DNA of 64,000 nt from Thalassobaculum fulvum (GCF_014652915.1 NZ_BMZS01000013.1:1-64000); one strand, 5' to 3'. Shown: positions 38,068-50,053, counted from the first letter of the stretch. The notes: a model not told the origin generated them from the sequence alone. A program made the numbers and translations.

Positions 38068-38275
38068 CCGTATTCGCGAGAAGCTTCTCGCACATCGACT
38101 TCACGGTCGCCTGAGCCTTGCCGGCATCGGCTTCGTCGAGGTCGATCTCGATGACCTTGCCCTGCCGGACCTCGCCGACACCCGAGAACCCGAGGGTGTC
38201 GAGAGCGTGGCCGATCGCCTTGCCCTGGGGGTCCAGGACGCCGGGCTTCAGGGTGACGTGAACAATCGCCTTCAT
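38033..38275 (-). CDS. purS: Phosphoribosylformylglycinamidine synthase subunit PurS
   Basis: 80 aa. VTLKPGVLDPQGKAIGHALDTLGF and VRQGKVIEIDLDE are the typical PurS strands; the protein bridges PurL and PurQ. Eleven bases downstream of purC on the same strand. Its stop region overlaps the opposing small membrane gene. Confidence 0.95.
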   Translation of the reverse strand: MKAIVHVTLKPGVLDPQGKAIGHALDTLGFSGVGEVRQGKVIEIDLDEADAGKAQATVKSMCEKLLANTVIENYAIRIEA

Positions 38276-38286
38276 CGGTCCTCCGC

Positions 38287-39054
38287 CTACTGCATCGCCT
38301 GCGGACCCTTGAGGTCCATCGGGCCGGCCTCCGGCAGCACCCCGAGGCGGCGGGCGACCTCCTGATAGGCCTCCTCCACCCCGCCCAGGTCCCGGCGGAA
38401 TCGGTCCTTGTCCATCTTCTCGTTGGTCCGGATGTCCCAGAGCCGGCAGTTGTCCGGGCTGATCTCGTCGGCCACGACGACCTGGATCTCGTCGTGCTCG
38501 TTGTACAGCCGGCCGAACTCCAGCTTGAAGTCGACCAGCCGCAGGCCGACGCCCAGGAACAGCCCGATCAGGAAGTCGTTGATGCGCAGCGCCAGGGCGA
38601 CCATGTCGTCGAGATCCTGGGTGCCGGCCCAACCGAACGCCGTGATGTGCTCCTCGGTGACCATCGGGCTGCCGAGCTCGTCGGACTTGTAGTAGTACTC
38701 GATGATCGAGCGCGGCAGGATGGTGCCTTCCTCGAGCCCGAAGCGCTCGGCCAGCGAGCCGGCGGCGACGTTGCGGACCACGATCTCGATCGGGATGATC
38801 TCGACCTCGCGCACCAGCTGCTCGCGCATGTTGAGGCGGCGCATGAAGTGCGTCGGCACGCCGATCTCGGACAGCCGGGTCATCAGGAACTCGCTGATCC
38901 GGTTGTTCAGCACGCCCTTGCCGGTGATGACGCCCTTCTTCTGGTTGTTGAAGGCAGTGGCGTCGTCCTTGAAGTACTGGATAAGAGTGCCGGGCTCGGG
39001 TCCTTCGTAGAGAACCTTCGCCTTGCCCTCGTAGAGCTTGCGGCGTCTGGCCAT
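38287..39054 (-). CDS. purC: Phosphoribosylaminoimidazole-succinocarboxamide synthase
   Basis: 255 aa. [13 protein letters not shown] at the N-terminus, the [15 protein letters not shown] substrate loop, [10 protein letters not shown] and [10 protein letters not shown] are SAICAR synthetase signatures. Catalyses ATP-dependent addition of aspartate to CAIR in purine synthesis. First gene of the purC-purS unit, with its promoter at 39148-39176. Confidence 0.97.
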   Translation of the reverse strand: MARRRKLYEGKAKVLYEGPEPGTLIQYFKDDATAFNNQKKGVITGKGVLNNRISEFLMTRLSEIGVPTHFMRRLNMREQLVREVEIIPIEIVVRNVAAGSLAERFGLEEGTILPRSIIEYYYKSDELGSPMVTEEHITAFGWAGTQDLDDMVALALRINDFLIGLFLGVGLRLVDFKLEFGRLYNEHDEIQVVVADEISPDNCRLWDIRTNEKMDKDRFRRDLGGVEEAYQEVARRLGVLPEAGPMDLKGPQAMQ

Positions 39055-39147
39055 GAGGCGGTCTCCGGGGCCACGCGTCGGTGCGCGCGGGCGGGCGTCG
39101 TGTTGTTCGGATCGGCATCCGCGGCGCGCCGGCGTTACCGAGCCGGT

Positions 39148-39176
39148 CCTATAGCAGCACGCTTGGCGAAACTCAA
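39148..39176 (-). promoter_or_regulatory. Sigma-70-like promoter of purC
   Basis: On the minus strand: TTGAGT (39171-39176), exactly 17 bases, TATAGG (39148-39153). Four of six consensus bases in each. The -35 overlaps the last codons of the upstream NRDE gene. The spacer contains CAAGCGTGCTG, an 11-base sequence that recurs upstream of purQ. Confidence 0.5.
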
Positions 39177-39970
39177 TCGGCCGGCTCGGCCGCCCGTTCC
39201 ACCGGTTCGACCGCGATCCTCTCGAAGCCCGTCCGGTCCGGCCGGCCGGGCGCGAACCGGAACACCGGCTTGCCGCCGCCGGGGGCCGGCAGGGCGATCA
39301 TGGCGGCGCTGCTGGTCCCGAACTCGCCGGGGCCGGAGATCGTCATCGCGCCGCCGGGGCCGGCCTCGGCGGCGTGGTCGGTGGCGCCCATCAGCATTTC
39401 CCAGACCGCCCAGTCGTCGGCCGCCGGGTCGGGGGCGGGGGCGGCGCGGAACCGGTCCAGGTAGCGCGCAGTGCGGGGCGAGCCGGCCCGGTCGTTCAGG
39501 TCGTGGGCGGTCAGCATCGACACGCCGGCCGGCACCGGGCTGACATCGACCCCGCCGCCGTCGATCCCGCCGCCGTCGCCGCGATGCGCCAGCCAGAACG
39601 CGTCGCGGCTGTCGGCCAGCAGCATGTTGAACGGCCGGTAGCTGTCCGGCTCCAGGGCGCCGAGCGCGTGCGCCGCATCGGCGGCATCGGCGTGGTCCAG
39701 TGCCTCGAGCACCAACTCGCCGCGCGAGCGCTTGCCGGGCGCCGGCCCGAGGGTGCCGTGGCGGTTGAGGATGCAGGCGACCACGCCGTGGTCGTTGATG
39801 CCGAGCCAGCTGCCGCCGGCCAGGACGTCGAGCCCGGCAACGATCTCCGGCCGGTCCGGCCAGTGCCGGTCCGGCGCGCGCCAGGGCCGGCCGGCCAGCT
39901 CGTCGCGGTTCGCGGCCATGATCAGGGGCCAGGGAGCGCCGGGTCGGCGCAGGATGACGACGGTGCACAT
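39173..39970 (-). CDS. NRDE (TANGO2-like) family protein
   Basis: 265 aa. Starts MCTVVI with the conserved second-position Cys and has the defining AANRDE motif at about residue 20, then [16 protein letters not shown]. The fold is of the Ntn-hydrolase type with Cys2 as possible nucleophile; animal TANGO2 affects heme and lipid handling, but the bacterial role is not established. Divergent from the zeta subunit gene across 121 bases. Confidence 0.88.
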   Translation of the reverse strand: MCTVVILRRPGAPWPLIMAANRDELAGRPWRAPDRHWPDRPEIVAGLDVLAGGSWLGINDHGVVACILNRHGTLGPAPGKRSRGELVLEALDHADAADAAHALGALEPDSYRPFNMLLADSRDAFWLAHRGDGGGIDGGGVDVSPVPAGVSMLTAHDLNDRAGSPRTARYLDRFRAAPAPDPAADDWAVWEMLMGATDHAAEAGPGGAMTISGPGEFGTSSAAMIALPAPGGGKPVFRFAPGRPDRTGFERIAVEPVERAAEPAD

Positions 39971-40023
39971 GACCGGTCGAAAGTGGCGACATGCACCGTG
40001 TTGCGCAAGGCTGAGATCGGCCG

Positions 40024-40052
40024 TTCACAACCCGGAACGTGCAGTGTATGGT
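40024..40052 (+). promoter_or_regulatory. Sigma-70-like promoter of the zeta subunit gene
   Basis: TTCACA (40024-40029), 17 bases, TATGGT (40047-40052): five and four consensus matches. A start near 40059 gives a leader of about 33 bases with GGAGG. Confidence 0.5.
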
Positions 40053-40091
40053 CCGCGCGCTTTCAGCCGACAGGGTTCCAGGAGGGCCGTG

Positions 40092-40418
40092 ATGAGTGGG
40101 TTCCAGGATCGCGAGCGCGCCGAGGAAACGCGTTTCGCCCACGATGCCGAACTGACCTTCAAGGCGACCGTCCGCCGCGATCGTCGCATCGGTCTCTGGA
40201 TCGCCGAGGAGTTCCTGGGCCTCGACGGCGAGGCCGCCGCGAACTTCGCGAGCGAAGTGGTCGCGTCCGACTTCGAGAAGCCGGGCGACGACGACGTGGT
40301 CGAGTTCGTCCTCAAGCGGGTTGCCGATGCCGGCGGCGAGCTGACCGAGGCGCGCCTCCGTCATCGCATGGACGAGCTGCTGCGCGAGGCCGTGGCCGAG
40401 CTGAAGGCCGGGTCCTGA
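40092..40418 (+). CDS. F1-ATPase inhibitor subunit zeta (DUF1476)
   Basis: 108 aa. The sequence GFQDRERAEETRFAHDAEL followed by RR-x-R-x-IGLWIAEEFLG matches the DUF1476 family; the Paracoccus member is the zeta subunit, which inserts its N-terminus into F1 and blocks ATP hydrolysis. It is largely restricted to alphaproteobacteria, so it supports the taxonomic placement. Good GGAGG site and a recognisable promoter upstream. The ATP synthase operon itself is not in this window. Confidence 0.9.
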   Translation: MSGFQDRERAEETRFAHDAELTFKATVRRDRRIGLWIAEEFLGLDGEAAANFASEVVASDFEKPGDDDVVEFVLKRVADAGGELTEARLRHRMDELLREAVAELKAGS

Positions 40419-40446
40419 CCGGCGGTTCCTGCCCGGCGGTGCCGCG

Positions 40447-41421
40447 ATGTCCGCTGCCGTGACGCCGGATGCCGCGACGGCGGGCACCGTTCGCGTCCCG
40501 GTGCTGGCGCCCGGCGATCGCGTGCCGAACCTGACGCTGCCCGACCTGGCGGGCCGTACCCGACGGCTCTACCGAGAGATCGTCGGCGGACCGATCCTGG
40601 TCGTCACCGTTCCCGATCCGCTGACCGGCCCGGGGCGCGCCGCGCTGGACGGCCTGGCGCGCCACGCCGGCCGGATCCGCAGCGCCGGCGCCCACGGCTT
40701 CGTCCTGACCCGCCGGCCGCCGGCCGATCCCGACGAGCTCGGGGCGCAGGTGTGGATCGACCCGTACGGCGACGCGATGGCGCTGTTCCGGCCGCCGCTA
40801 CCGAACGGCGGGCAGTCGGTGGCTTCGGCCGCCGTGCTCGATGCCAATCAGCGCCTGGTGGCGATCTTCGCCGCCGAGGATCATGCCGACCCGGTGAGCG
40901 AGGCGGCCGGCCTCGTCGCGACCGTGGCCGCGGCGATGGCGGCTGCCCCCCGGGACCTCGACCGGACGGCCCCGGTGCTCACCCTGCCGCGCCTGCTGCC
41001 GGATGCGTTGTGCGACCGGCTGGCCGCCGTGGGGGCCGGCCGGGCGGTCGACGACCGCGAGCTGACGCAGGCGGTGGCGCAGCGGCTGGGCGCCCGGCTC
41101 GGCAACGAGATCCGGCGGGTCTTCCAGTTCCGGCCGGTGCTGCGGTTCGAGCCGTTTCGGGTCGTCGACGCCGCCGGTGCCGCCGGAAGCACGCGCGGCG
41201 CCGACGAGGAGTATCCGCGCCGGCGATTCGTGGTGCTGGTCGGGTTGACCGCCGGGGATGCCGCGCCGGGGATCGTGTTCCCGGAGTACGGCCCGCACGC
41301 CTACCGGCTGCAGCAGGGAGCTGCCGCAGCGTTCTCGTGCGAGCTGCTGTACCGGCTCGAGGCGGAAGCCCCGACGCCGCTGTTCGCCACCATCCTGGCG
41401 GAACAGCCGCAGCAGGGCTGA
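40447..41421 (+). CDS. Peroxiredoxin-like/2OG-oxygenase-like two-domain protein, probably catalytically inactive
   Basis: 324 aa. Residues about 15-165 have the thioredoxin-like layout of AhpC/TSA proteins (APGDRVPNLTLPDLAGRTRRLY), but the position of the peroxidatic Cys is VPDPLTGPGR, without Cys. Residues about 185-320 resemble the 2OG-Fe(II) oxygenase barrel found with this arrangement: LPRLLPDALCDRL, IVFPEYGPHAYR and AAFSCELLYRL. The iron-binding HxD is not visible and the distal His position (usually SC-x-LLH) is Tyr. Lies 28 bases after the zeta gene. Domain calls from memory. Confidence 0.6.
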   Translation: MSAAVTPDAATAGTVRVPVLAPGDRVPNLTLPDLAGRTRRLYREIVGGPILVVTVPDPLTGPGRAALDGLARHAGRIRSAGAHGFVLTRRPPADPDELGAQVWIDPYGDAMALFRPPLPNGGQSVASAAVLDANQRLVAIFAAEDHADPVSEAAGLVATVAAAMAAAPRDLDRTAPVLTLPRLLPDALCDRLAAVGAGRAVDDRELTQAVAQRLGARLGNEIRRVFQFRPVLRFEPFRVVDAAGAAGSTRGADEEYPRRRFVVLVGLTAGDAAPGIVFPEYGPHAYRLQQGAAAAFSCELLYRLEAEAPTPLFATILAEQPQQG

Positions 41422-41458
41422 GGGTCCGGGGCCGAACGTTGCGTGTCGGGGCCGGGCG

Positions 41459-42753
<1,295 letters not shown>

Positions 42754-42757
<4 letters not shown>

Positions 42758-43371
42758 GCGGGCGGCACTCCGTCGTCGATCGGTAGCGGGCTTCTAGCAC
42801 CGGGGTCGGGGGCTGTCACCCGGTCCGGGCGCAACCGAGCCATGACCGCCGCGGCCAGCTCCGCCCTCGGGCGGCCGCCGTCGAGCCGCAGGACCGGGCA
42901 GGGCAGGGTGGCCAGCCAGGCCTCGTGGCGGCGCAGGCTGCGGCCGGCGAGGTCGCCGTCGTCGTAGCCGGCGGCCCATTCCAGGAAGGCCGCGGTGCGT
43001 TCGTGGTTCGGGCCGCCCGGGGCGGTCGCCTCGGCGCCGTAGCGGACCGCCTCGCGGCGGCGCAGGCGCTCGATGCGGTCGCGGGTGGCGGTCTGCAGGA
43101 ACACCACCAGGTCGAGGGACGGGATCAGCGGGTCGCCCCAGCCGCACAGCGAGCCGCTCAGCACCCAGGCCGGCCGTGGCACGAACAGCGCCTCCATCAG
43201 CCGGAGACGCTCCTCGGCCGGCCGCGGCCGGCTGTAGGGCGGGTCGGTCGGCTCCCAGAAATAGTCGTCGGAATCGTGGTGCGGGACCGCCAGCGCCAAC
43301 GCCAGGGTCCGGCCGAGCGTGGTGGTTCCGGAGCCCGAGGCGCCCAGGATGTGGACGCGGCAGGTGGCCAT
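42754..43371 (-). CDS. Adenylate-kinase-like P-loop NTPase
   Basis: 205 aa from ATG 43371. Walker A GASGSGTTTLG begins at residue 10, DSDDYFWEPTDPPY follows as in the AAA_17/FlaR-like small kinases, and LVVFLQT is a likely Walker B. Probably phosphorylates a small molecule; the substrate is unknown. Four-base overlap with purB suggests co-expression with purine synthesis. The C-terminal 25 residues are low in complexity. Confidence 0.7.
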
Positions 43372-43528
43372 GGTCGGATGCCTCCGTGTGCGGGGAACCG
43401 GCGCCATCCTAGCGCCCCGGCCGGGCGAGGGAAGGCAACGGAACGTCGCATCGGTCGCGAGGTGTCTCCGGCGGTCGGGGGGCGGAAATGACGGGTCAAT
43501 CGCCGGTGGCGGGCCTATAGTCGACGAT

Positions 43529-45271
43529 ATGGAACGCAGGCTCGCTGCCATCCTGGCGGCCGACATGGTCGGCTTCAGCAGCCAGATGGAGGCCGACGAA
43601 CTCGGCACGCTGGCGCGGCTGAGGGCGACCCGGCTCGAAGTGACGGAGCCGGAAATCTCGGCGCATGGGGGACGGGTCTTCAAGACCACCGGCGACGGCT
43701 TCCTGGCCGAGTTCCCGAGCGCCATCGCGGCCCTGAACTGCGCCGTCGACATGCAGCGGACGATCGGCCTGCGCAACGTCGACCGTGCCCCGGGCGAGTG
43801 GACCGTCTTCCGCATGGCGCTCAACATCGGCGACGTCATCGTCGAGGACGACGACGTCTACGGCGACGGGGTCAACATCGCCGCACGGCTCGAGCCGCTG
43901 GCGCCGCCGGGCGGCGTCGTGGTCTCGCAGGCCGTGCGCGAGCAGCTCCGCAACAAGGTCCCGGTCGGCTTCCAGCCGCTCGGCCCGCAGCGCCTGAAGA
44001 ACATCGCCCAGCCGGTGGAGGTGTACCGGGTGGCGGTCGACGCCCCGGACACGGGTGGCGCCGGTGGGGGACGGACGACCGAGCCGTCGCCGGACCATGT
44101 CCCGGTCCTGGCGATCCTGCCGTTCGACAGTCTGAGCCGGGACTCCGAGCAGGACCCCGTCGCCGGCGGCATCACCGAGGACCTGATCACCACGCTGTCG
44201 CAGATCGGCACCCTGTCGGTGGTCGCGCGCAACACCGCCTTCGCGTACCGGAACCGGACCGTCACCGCGAAGCAGGTCGGCGCCGAGCTGAAGGCCGACT
44301 TCGTGCTGACCGGCAGCGTGCGGCAGGCCGGCGACCGGCTGCGGATCACCGCACAGCTGACCGACGCCCGCGCCGAGGTGCAGGTCTGGACCGGGCGCTA
44401 CGACCGGCAGATCGCCGACATCTTCGCCATGCAGGACGAGCTGACCCTGACCATCGCGACCGCCCTGCAGGTGAAGCTGACCGAGGGCGAGCAGGCCAGG
44501 CTGCGCTACACGACGACCGACAACGTGACGGCGTGGATGCACTTCATCCGCGGCCTCAGCCTGTTCCGCACGGTCAGCGCCGATACCTACCGCCAGGCCC
44601 GGGCGAGCTTCGAGCAGGCCCTGGCGCACGATCCGGACTCGGCGCAGATCCACGCCATGCTGGCCTGCGTGCACGCCATCGAGGGCCGGTTCTACTGGAC
44701 CGCCGACCGCGACGGGTCGCTCGACCTGGCGAAGCGGCACGCCGACGAGGCGCTGGCGCGCGATCCCGGCAACGCCGACGCCTATGCCGCGCTCGGGTAC
44801 TGGCACATGGGCTACCGGCGGCTCGCGGAGTCGACCGCGGCCTATGCCCGGGCGGTCGAGCTGGCGCCGGACCACGCCGACCTCCGGGCGCTCTACGCGC
44901 TCGCGCTGACCTTCGCCGAGCGGGCCGACGAGGCGATCGCGCAGGCGCAAGCGGCGATCCGGCTGAATCCGCTGGATCCCGGCTGGTATCGCGGCGTGCT
45001 GGGGCACGCCTTCCGCTATGCCGGGCGGCTGGACGACGCGATCGCGGTGCTGTCGGACTACAATCGCTGCTCGCCCGGCTTCGGGCTCGTCGACCTGGTG
45101 CTGACCCATGCCGACGCCGGCGATCCTGAACGGGCGGCGCAATGCGCCCGCGACCTGCTGTCGGCGCGGCCGGACTTCACCATCGAGCGCTGGAGCCTGA
45201 CCCAGAACTGCGCGGACCTCGAGCGCCTGGAGACCGACCGGAAATCGCTCGCCGCGGCCGGATTGCCTTAG
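43529..45271 (+). CDS. Class III adenylate/guanylate cyclase with C-terminal TPR domain
   Basis: 580 aa from ATG 43529. Cyclase homology domain at residues 1-165: metal-binding Asp in [11 protein letters not shown] and [10 protein letters not shown], and the transition-state Asn/Arg in [11 protein letters not shown], so it looks active. A middle segment ([13 protein letters not shown] ... [18 protein letters not shown]) is the periplasmic-like domain often paired with these cyclases, followed by about five TPRs. No membrane helix. No Shine-Dalgarno is visible; TATAGT lies eight bases before the ATG, so the mRNA may be leaderless. Confidence 0.85.
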   Translation: MERRLAAILAADMVGFSSQMEADELGTLARLRATRLEVTEPEISAHGGRVFKTTGDGFLAEFPSAIAALNCAVDMQRTIGLRNVDRAPGEWTVFRMALNIGDVIVEDDDVYGDGVNIAARLEPLAPPGGVVVSQAVREQLRNKVPVGFQPLGPQRLKNIAQPVEVYRVAVDAPDTGGAGGGRTTEPSPDHVPVLAILPFDSLSRDSEQDPVAGGITEDLITTLSQIGTLSVVARNTAFAYRNRTVTAKQVGAELKADFVLTGSVRQAGDRLRITAQLTDARAEVQVWTGRYDRQIADIFAMQDELTLTIATALQVKLTEGEQARLRYTTTDNVTAWMHFIRGLSLFRTVSADTYRQARASFEQALAHDPDSAQIHAMLACVHAIEGRFYWTADRDGSLDLAKRHADEALARDPGNADAYAALGYWHMGYRRLAESTAAYARAVELAPDHADLRALYALALTFAERADEAIAQAQAAIRLNPLDPGWYRGVLGHAFRYAGRLDDAIAVLSDYNRCSPGFGLVDLVLTHADAGDPERAAQCARDLLSARPDFTIERWSLTQNCADLERLETDRKSLAAAGLP

Positions 45272-45342
45272 CTGCCGACGGAACGGTTGTGCGCGCGAGC
45301 CCGACACGCCACCTTGCGGTCGGGAGATCCAGGGAGTGCGTC

Positions 45343-46446
<1,104 letters not shown>

Positions 46447-46509
46447 GCCGGCGCCCGTTCCCGGAAGGCGCTCGTCCTCGCTGACCCGATCCCGGGAGAC
46501 GCTCCGAAC

Positions 46510-47529
46510 ATGGATCCGCTGACTCAAGGGGTGCTCGGCGCGGCGCTGCCGCAGGCGACGCGTCGGAAGGTCGAAGTCGGGCTGGCCGGCTGCCTCGGCT
46601 TTCTCTCGGGCATGGCGGCCGATCTCGACGTTCTGATCCGCTCCGGGACCGACCCGCTGCTGTTCCTCGACTACCACCGTCACTTCACCCACTCCCTGGT
46701 CTTCATTCCGGTCGGCGGGCTGTTGTGCGCGCTGGCGCTGCACGGCCTGCTGGGACGGCGCTGGAGGCTGCCGTTCGCGCGGACCCTGCTGTTCTGCACG
46801 CTCGGCTACGCGACCCACGCCGTCCTGGATGCCGGGACCTCCTACGGCACGATGCTGTTCTGGCCGTTCAGCGACGAGCGCTATGCGCTGAGCATCGTCT
46901 CGGTGGTCGACCCGCTGTTCACGCTGCCGGTCGCGGTCCTGGTCGTGCTGGCCGGCCTGCGCCGGCGACCGATGTTGGCCCGGCTGGCGCTGGTCTGGGC
47001 CGGCCTGTACCTGACGCTCGGCGCCGTGCAGCATCAGGCGGCGCGGGCGATGGCGGCCGAGATCGCGGCCGCCCGGGGCCACCAGCCGAGCCGGATCGAG
47101 GTCAAGCCGACCTTCGGCAACATCCTGCTCTGGAAGACCGTCTACGAGACGCCGGAGCGGTTCCACGTCGACGGGGTCCGGCCGGGCGTCCTGCGGCGCG
47201 TGTTCCCCGGCACCTCGATCGCCCGGCTCGACCGCGCCCGCGACCTTCCGTGGCTCGACCCGGATACACAGCAGGCCCGCGACCTCGAGCGGTTCCGGCG
47301 GTTCAGCGACGGTTTCGTGGCGCGCGATCCCGATCACCCCGACCGGATCATCGATGTCCGTTACTCCTTCCTGCCGACCAGCGTCCGCGGCCTCTGGTCG
47401 ATCGAACTGTCGCCGGGGGCCGCACCGGATGCGCATGTACGCTATCGGACGCACCGCGAGCAGGCCCGGGACAGCCTCGGCCGGCTCTGGAGCATGATCG
47501 CCGCGGACGGGCTCGCAGGACCGCAATGA
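46510..47529 (+). CDS. YdjM-type membrane-bound metal-dependent hydrolase
   Basis: 339 aa. Starts MDPLTQGVLGAA and has DYHRHFTHSLVF and GYATHAVLDAGTSYGT, the His/Asp motifs of the YdjM/DUF457 (LexA-regulated membrane hydrolase) family, with about five hydrophobic helices in residues 20-175. A soluble C-terminal domain of about 150 residues follows (from IEVKPTFGN), longer than YdjM itself. Substrate unknown. Sits between mtnA and the class II aldolase. Confidence 0.82.
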   Translation: MDPLTQGVLGAALPQATRRKVEVGLAGCLGFLSGMAADLDVLIRSGTDPLLFLDYHRHFTHSLVFIPVGGLLCALALHGLLGRRWRLPFARTLLFCTLGYATHAVLDAGTSYGTMLFWPFSDERYALSIVSVVDPLFTLPVAVLVVLAGLRRRPMLARLALVWAGLYLTLGAVQHQAARAMAAEIAAARGHQPSRIEVKPTFGNILLWKTVYETPERFHVDGVRPGVLRRVFPGTSIARLDRARDLPWLDPDTQQARDLERFRRFSDGFVARDPDHPDRIIDVRYSFLPTSVRGLWSIELSPGAAPDAHVRYRTHREQARDSLGRLWSMIAADGLAGPQ

Positions 47530-47612
47530 AGGTCCGCAACGCCCCCCCTTCACCTGGTCGCCGTCTTGTTCCAGGATCGCGGAACGCAGCACCGACGAAG
47601 GACGCCCCGCCC

Positions 47613-48320
47613 ATGATGCCGGACAAGGAACGCGCCCTGCGCCAGGAGGTGATCGACACCTGCCTGAAGATGAACGCGCTCGGCATCAACCAGGGCACCT
47701 CGGGCAACGCCAGCGTGCGGGTGTCGGACGAGCCGAACGCCGGGTTCTTCATCACCCCCTCGGCGATCCCCTACGAGGAGATCCGGCCCGAGGACATCGT
47801 GCGCATGGAACTCGACGGCAGCCACAGCGACAACCGCCGCCCGTCCAGCGAGTGGCGTTTCCACCTGGACATCATGCGGCACCGGCCGGACTGCGGTGCG
47901 ATCGTCCACACCCACGGCATGTTCGCCACCACGCTGGCCTGCCTGCGCATGGAGATCCCCGCGTTCCACTACATGATCGCCCAGGCCGGCGGTCCGACCA
48001 TCCGCTGCTCGGGCTACGCCACCTTCGGGACCCAGGAGCTGTCGGACACCGCGCTGGAGGCGCTCGAGGGGCGGCGGGCCTGCCTGCTGGCCAACCACGG
48101 CATGATCGCCATCGGCCCGAGCCTGAAGAAGGCGCTGGCCCTGGCGCTCGAGGTTGAGACCCTGGCCGGCATGTACTGGCGCGCCCTGCAGGTAGGCAAA
48201 CCGGTGATCCTGCCGGACGACGAGATCGAGCGGGTCGGCGTCAAGTTCGGCACCATGGGCTACGGCGCCGTCGAGAAGGGCGCCGCAAAGCCGAGGAAGC
48301 GAAAGGGCAAGGCGGCATGA
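47613..48320 (+). CDS. Class II aldolase (L-fuculose-phosphate aldolase/Ald2-like)
   Basis: 235 aa. Zinc ligands IVHTHGMF and LLANHGMIA, the catalytic Glu in SSEWRFH and the N-terminal GINQGTSGNASVRV phosphate loop are intact. The family includes L-fuculose-1-phosphate aldolase, MtnB dehydratase and Ald2, which splits methylthioribulose-1-phosphate into DHAP and 2-methylthioacetaldehyde. The aldolase-type Glu favours the aldolase over MtnB. Its stop overlaps the aminotransferase start by four bases. Lys/Arg-rich C-terminal tail. Confidence 0.82.
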   Translation: MMPDKERALRQEVIDTCLKMNALGINQGTSGNASVRVSDEPNAGFFITPSAIPYEEIRPEDIVRMELDGSHSDNRRPSSEWRFHLDIMRHRPDCGAIVHTHGMFATTLACLRMEIPAFHYMIAQAGGPTIRCSGYATFGTQELSDTALEALEGRRACLLANHGMIAIGPSLKKALALALEVETLAGMYWRALQVGKPVILPDDEIERVGVKFGTMGYGAVEKGAAKPRKRKGKAA

Positions 48321-49669
48321 GCACGACCCAGGCGAACGCGACACTGGTCAACACCTCGCTGGACGCCGCCTATACCGAGGCGGCCGAGCGGTTCGTCGCG
48401 GCCAACCCCAAGAGCAAGGCGATCCAGGAGCAGGCCGAGAAGGCCATGCCCGGCGGCAACACCCGGACGGTGCTGCACTACCACCCGTTCCCGCTGCGCT
48501 TCGCCCGCGGCGAGGGCTGCTACCTGTGGGATGCCGACGGTCACCAGCTGGTCGACTTCCTCGGCGAGTACACCGCCGGGCTGTACGGCCATTCCGAGCC
48601 GGTGATCCGAGAGGCCATCAAGCAGGCGGCCGACGACGGCTGGGTGCTGGGCGGGCCGAACCTGCTGGAGGCCCGGCTGGCGCAGACCATCGTCGACCGG
48701 TTCCCGGCCCTGGAACGGGTCCGCTTCACCAACTCCGGCACCGAGGCCAACCTGATGGCGATCGCCGCGGCGCGCGCCTTCACCGGCCGCGACCGGGTGA
48801 TGGTGTTCAAGGGCGGCTACCACGGCGGCGTGCTGTACTTCGGCGGCTCGCCGCTGAATGCGCCGTTCGACTACGTGATGGGCGACTACAACGACGCCGA
48901 GGGCTCGGCCGCGCTGATCCGCGAGCAGGGCGACCGGCTGGCCTGTGTCCTGGTCGAGCCGATGTGCGGCTCCGGCGGCTGCCTGCCCGGCAGCGTCGAG
49001 TTCCTGCAGAGCCTGCGGGACGCGACCCGGGAGACCGGCGCGCTGCTGATCTTCGACGAGGTCATGACCTCGCGGCTGTCGCCGGAAGGGCTGCACGGCC
49101 TGCTCGGCATCACCCCGGACCTGCTGACGCTCGGCAAGTATCTCGGCGGCGGCCTCAGCTTCGGCGCGTTCGGCGGCCGGGCCGAGATCCTCGACCGGTT
49201 CGACCCGCGCCGGCCGGACGGCTGGCCGCATGCCGGGACCTTCAACAACAACGTCTTCACCATGTCGGCCGGGCTGGCCGGGCTGACCCACAAGTACACG
49301 CCGGAGCGGGCGGTGATGCTGAACGCCGCCGGCGACAGCCTGCGCGGCCGGCTGAACGACGCGATCGCCCGGCGCGGCCTGCCGCTGGTGGTAGCCGGAC
49401 GCGGATCGATGATGGCGGTGCACCCGGGCACGACGGTGCCGATGTCGCCGCCGGAGGCCGGCAGGCGGCCGCGCAAACTCATCGACCTGATGCATCTCGA
49501 CCTGATCGCCGGCGGGGTCTACACCGCCCGCCGCGGCATGGCGGTGCTGTCGCTGCCGATGGGGGCGGCCGAGTTCGACCGGTTCGTGGCAGCCTTCGAG
49601 GAATTCCTCGATGCCCGCCGACCGGTGATCGAGGAGGCCGGAAGGTCGATCGGAAAGGCTGGGGGATGA
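48317..49669 (+). CDS. Class III aminotransferase, glutamate-1-semialdehyde aminomutase-like
   Basis: 450 aa, PLP fold type I. KAMPGGNTRTV near the N-terminus and FTNSGTEANLMAIAAARAFTGR are typical of the HemL-like branch; the PLP Lys lies in LTLGKYLGGGLSFGAFGGR after the FDEVMTSR acidic motif. True HemL normally reads (A/G)PSxG at the N-terminus and is shorter, so another amino acid or amine substrate is likely. Coupled to the upstream aldolase and overlapping the next small gene by four bases. Confidence 0.85.
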   Translation: MSTTQANATLVNTSLDAAYTEAAERFVAANPKSKAIQEQAEKAMPGGNTRTVLHYHPFPLRFARGEGCYLWDADGHQLVDFLGEYTAGLYGHSEPVIREAIKQAADDGWVLGGPNLLEARLAQTIVDRFPALERVRFTNSGTEANLMAIAAARAFTGRDRVMVFKGGYHGGVLYFGGSPLNAPFDYVMGDYNDAEGSAALIREQGDRLACVLVEPMCGSGGCLPGSVEFLQSLRDATRETGALLIFDEVMTSRLSPEGLHGLLGITPDLLTLGKYLGGGLSFGAFGGRAEILDRFDPRRPDGWPHAGTFNNNVFTMSAGLAGLTHKYTPERAVMLNAAGDSLRGRLNDAIARRGLPLVVAGRGSMMAVHPGTTVPMSPPEAGRRPRKLIDLMHLDLIAGGVYTARRGMAVLSLPMGAAEFDRFVAAFEEFLDARRPVIEEAGRSIGKAGG

Positions 49670-49920
49670 GCCTGCTGCGCCGTCTGATCTTCGAGGCCGG
49701 CCGCCGGGCCGCCCAGAACCCGGAGGTGCGACGCACCGCCGCCAGGGTCGCTGGCGAGGTCTACGGCAAGGTGGCGCCGAGGGTGGAGAATGCCGGCCGC
49801 CACGTGCTGGAGAGCGCGCGCGAGACCTCGGCGGAGGGTCGGCTGACCGACGATCCGATCGGTTTCGCCCGGCGGTTCCGCGACCGGCTCCTGCCGCCCG
49901 AGGACGACCGGCAGCGCTGA
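49666..49920 (+). CDS. Small basic amphipathic protein, unknown
   Basis: 84 aa from ATG 49666, overlapping the aminotransferase stop (ATGA). Rich in Arg, Ala and Glu; LLRRLIFEAGRRAAQNPEVRRTAARVAGEVY is a probable amphipathic helix. No signal peptide and no known family. Its coupling to the aminotransferase suggests a role near that enzyme or simple hitchhiking. A hairpin follows. Confidence 0.6.
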   Translation: MSLLRRLIFEAGRRAAQNPEVRRTAARVAGEVYGKVAPRVENAGRHVLESARETSAEGRLTDDPIGFARRFRDRLLPPEDDRQR

Positions 49921-49949
49921 ACGCGTCGCGCCAGTCGCAGGGTTCGATT

Positions 49950-49970
49950 CGGCATCGTTAACCGATGCCG
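49950..49970 (+). terminator. Hairpin after the aminotransferase operon
   Basis: CGGCATCG-TTAAC-CGATGCCG, a perfect 8-bp stem 29 bases after the stop of the 84-aa gene. There is no T-tract directly behind it, so it may be a processing site or weak terminator. Confidence 0.4.
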
Positions 49971-50053
49971 TGAATGGGCTTTCGAAATTTAAAGCGGCTC
50001 GCCGAAACGGCCTTTGTGTGCGATAGTAGGCGTTCGGTTCTTGGGAGCCTGTC

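Noticed and set aside
49938-49952. T-loop-like GGTTCGATTC suggesting a tRNA
   Set aside because: No acceptor stem or anticodon arm can be built in the flanking 75 bases, and the upstream part is coding for the 84-aa protein.
49990-50010. Possible flagellar sigma-28 promoter (TAAA ... GCCGAAA)
   Set aside because: Spacing between the two elements is about seven bases, far below the roughly 15 needed.
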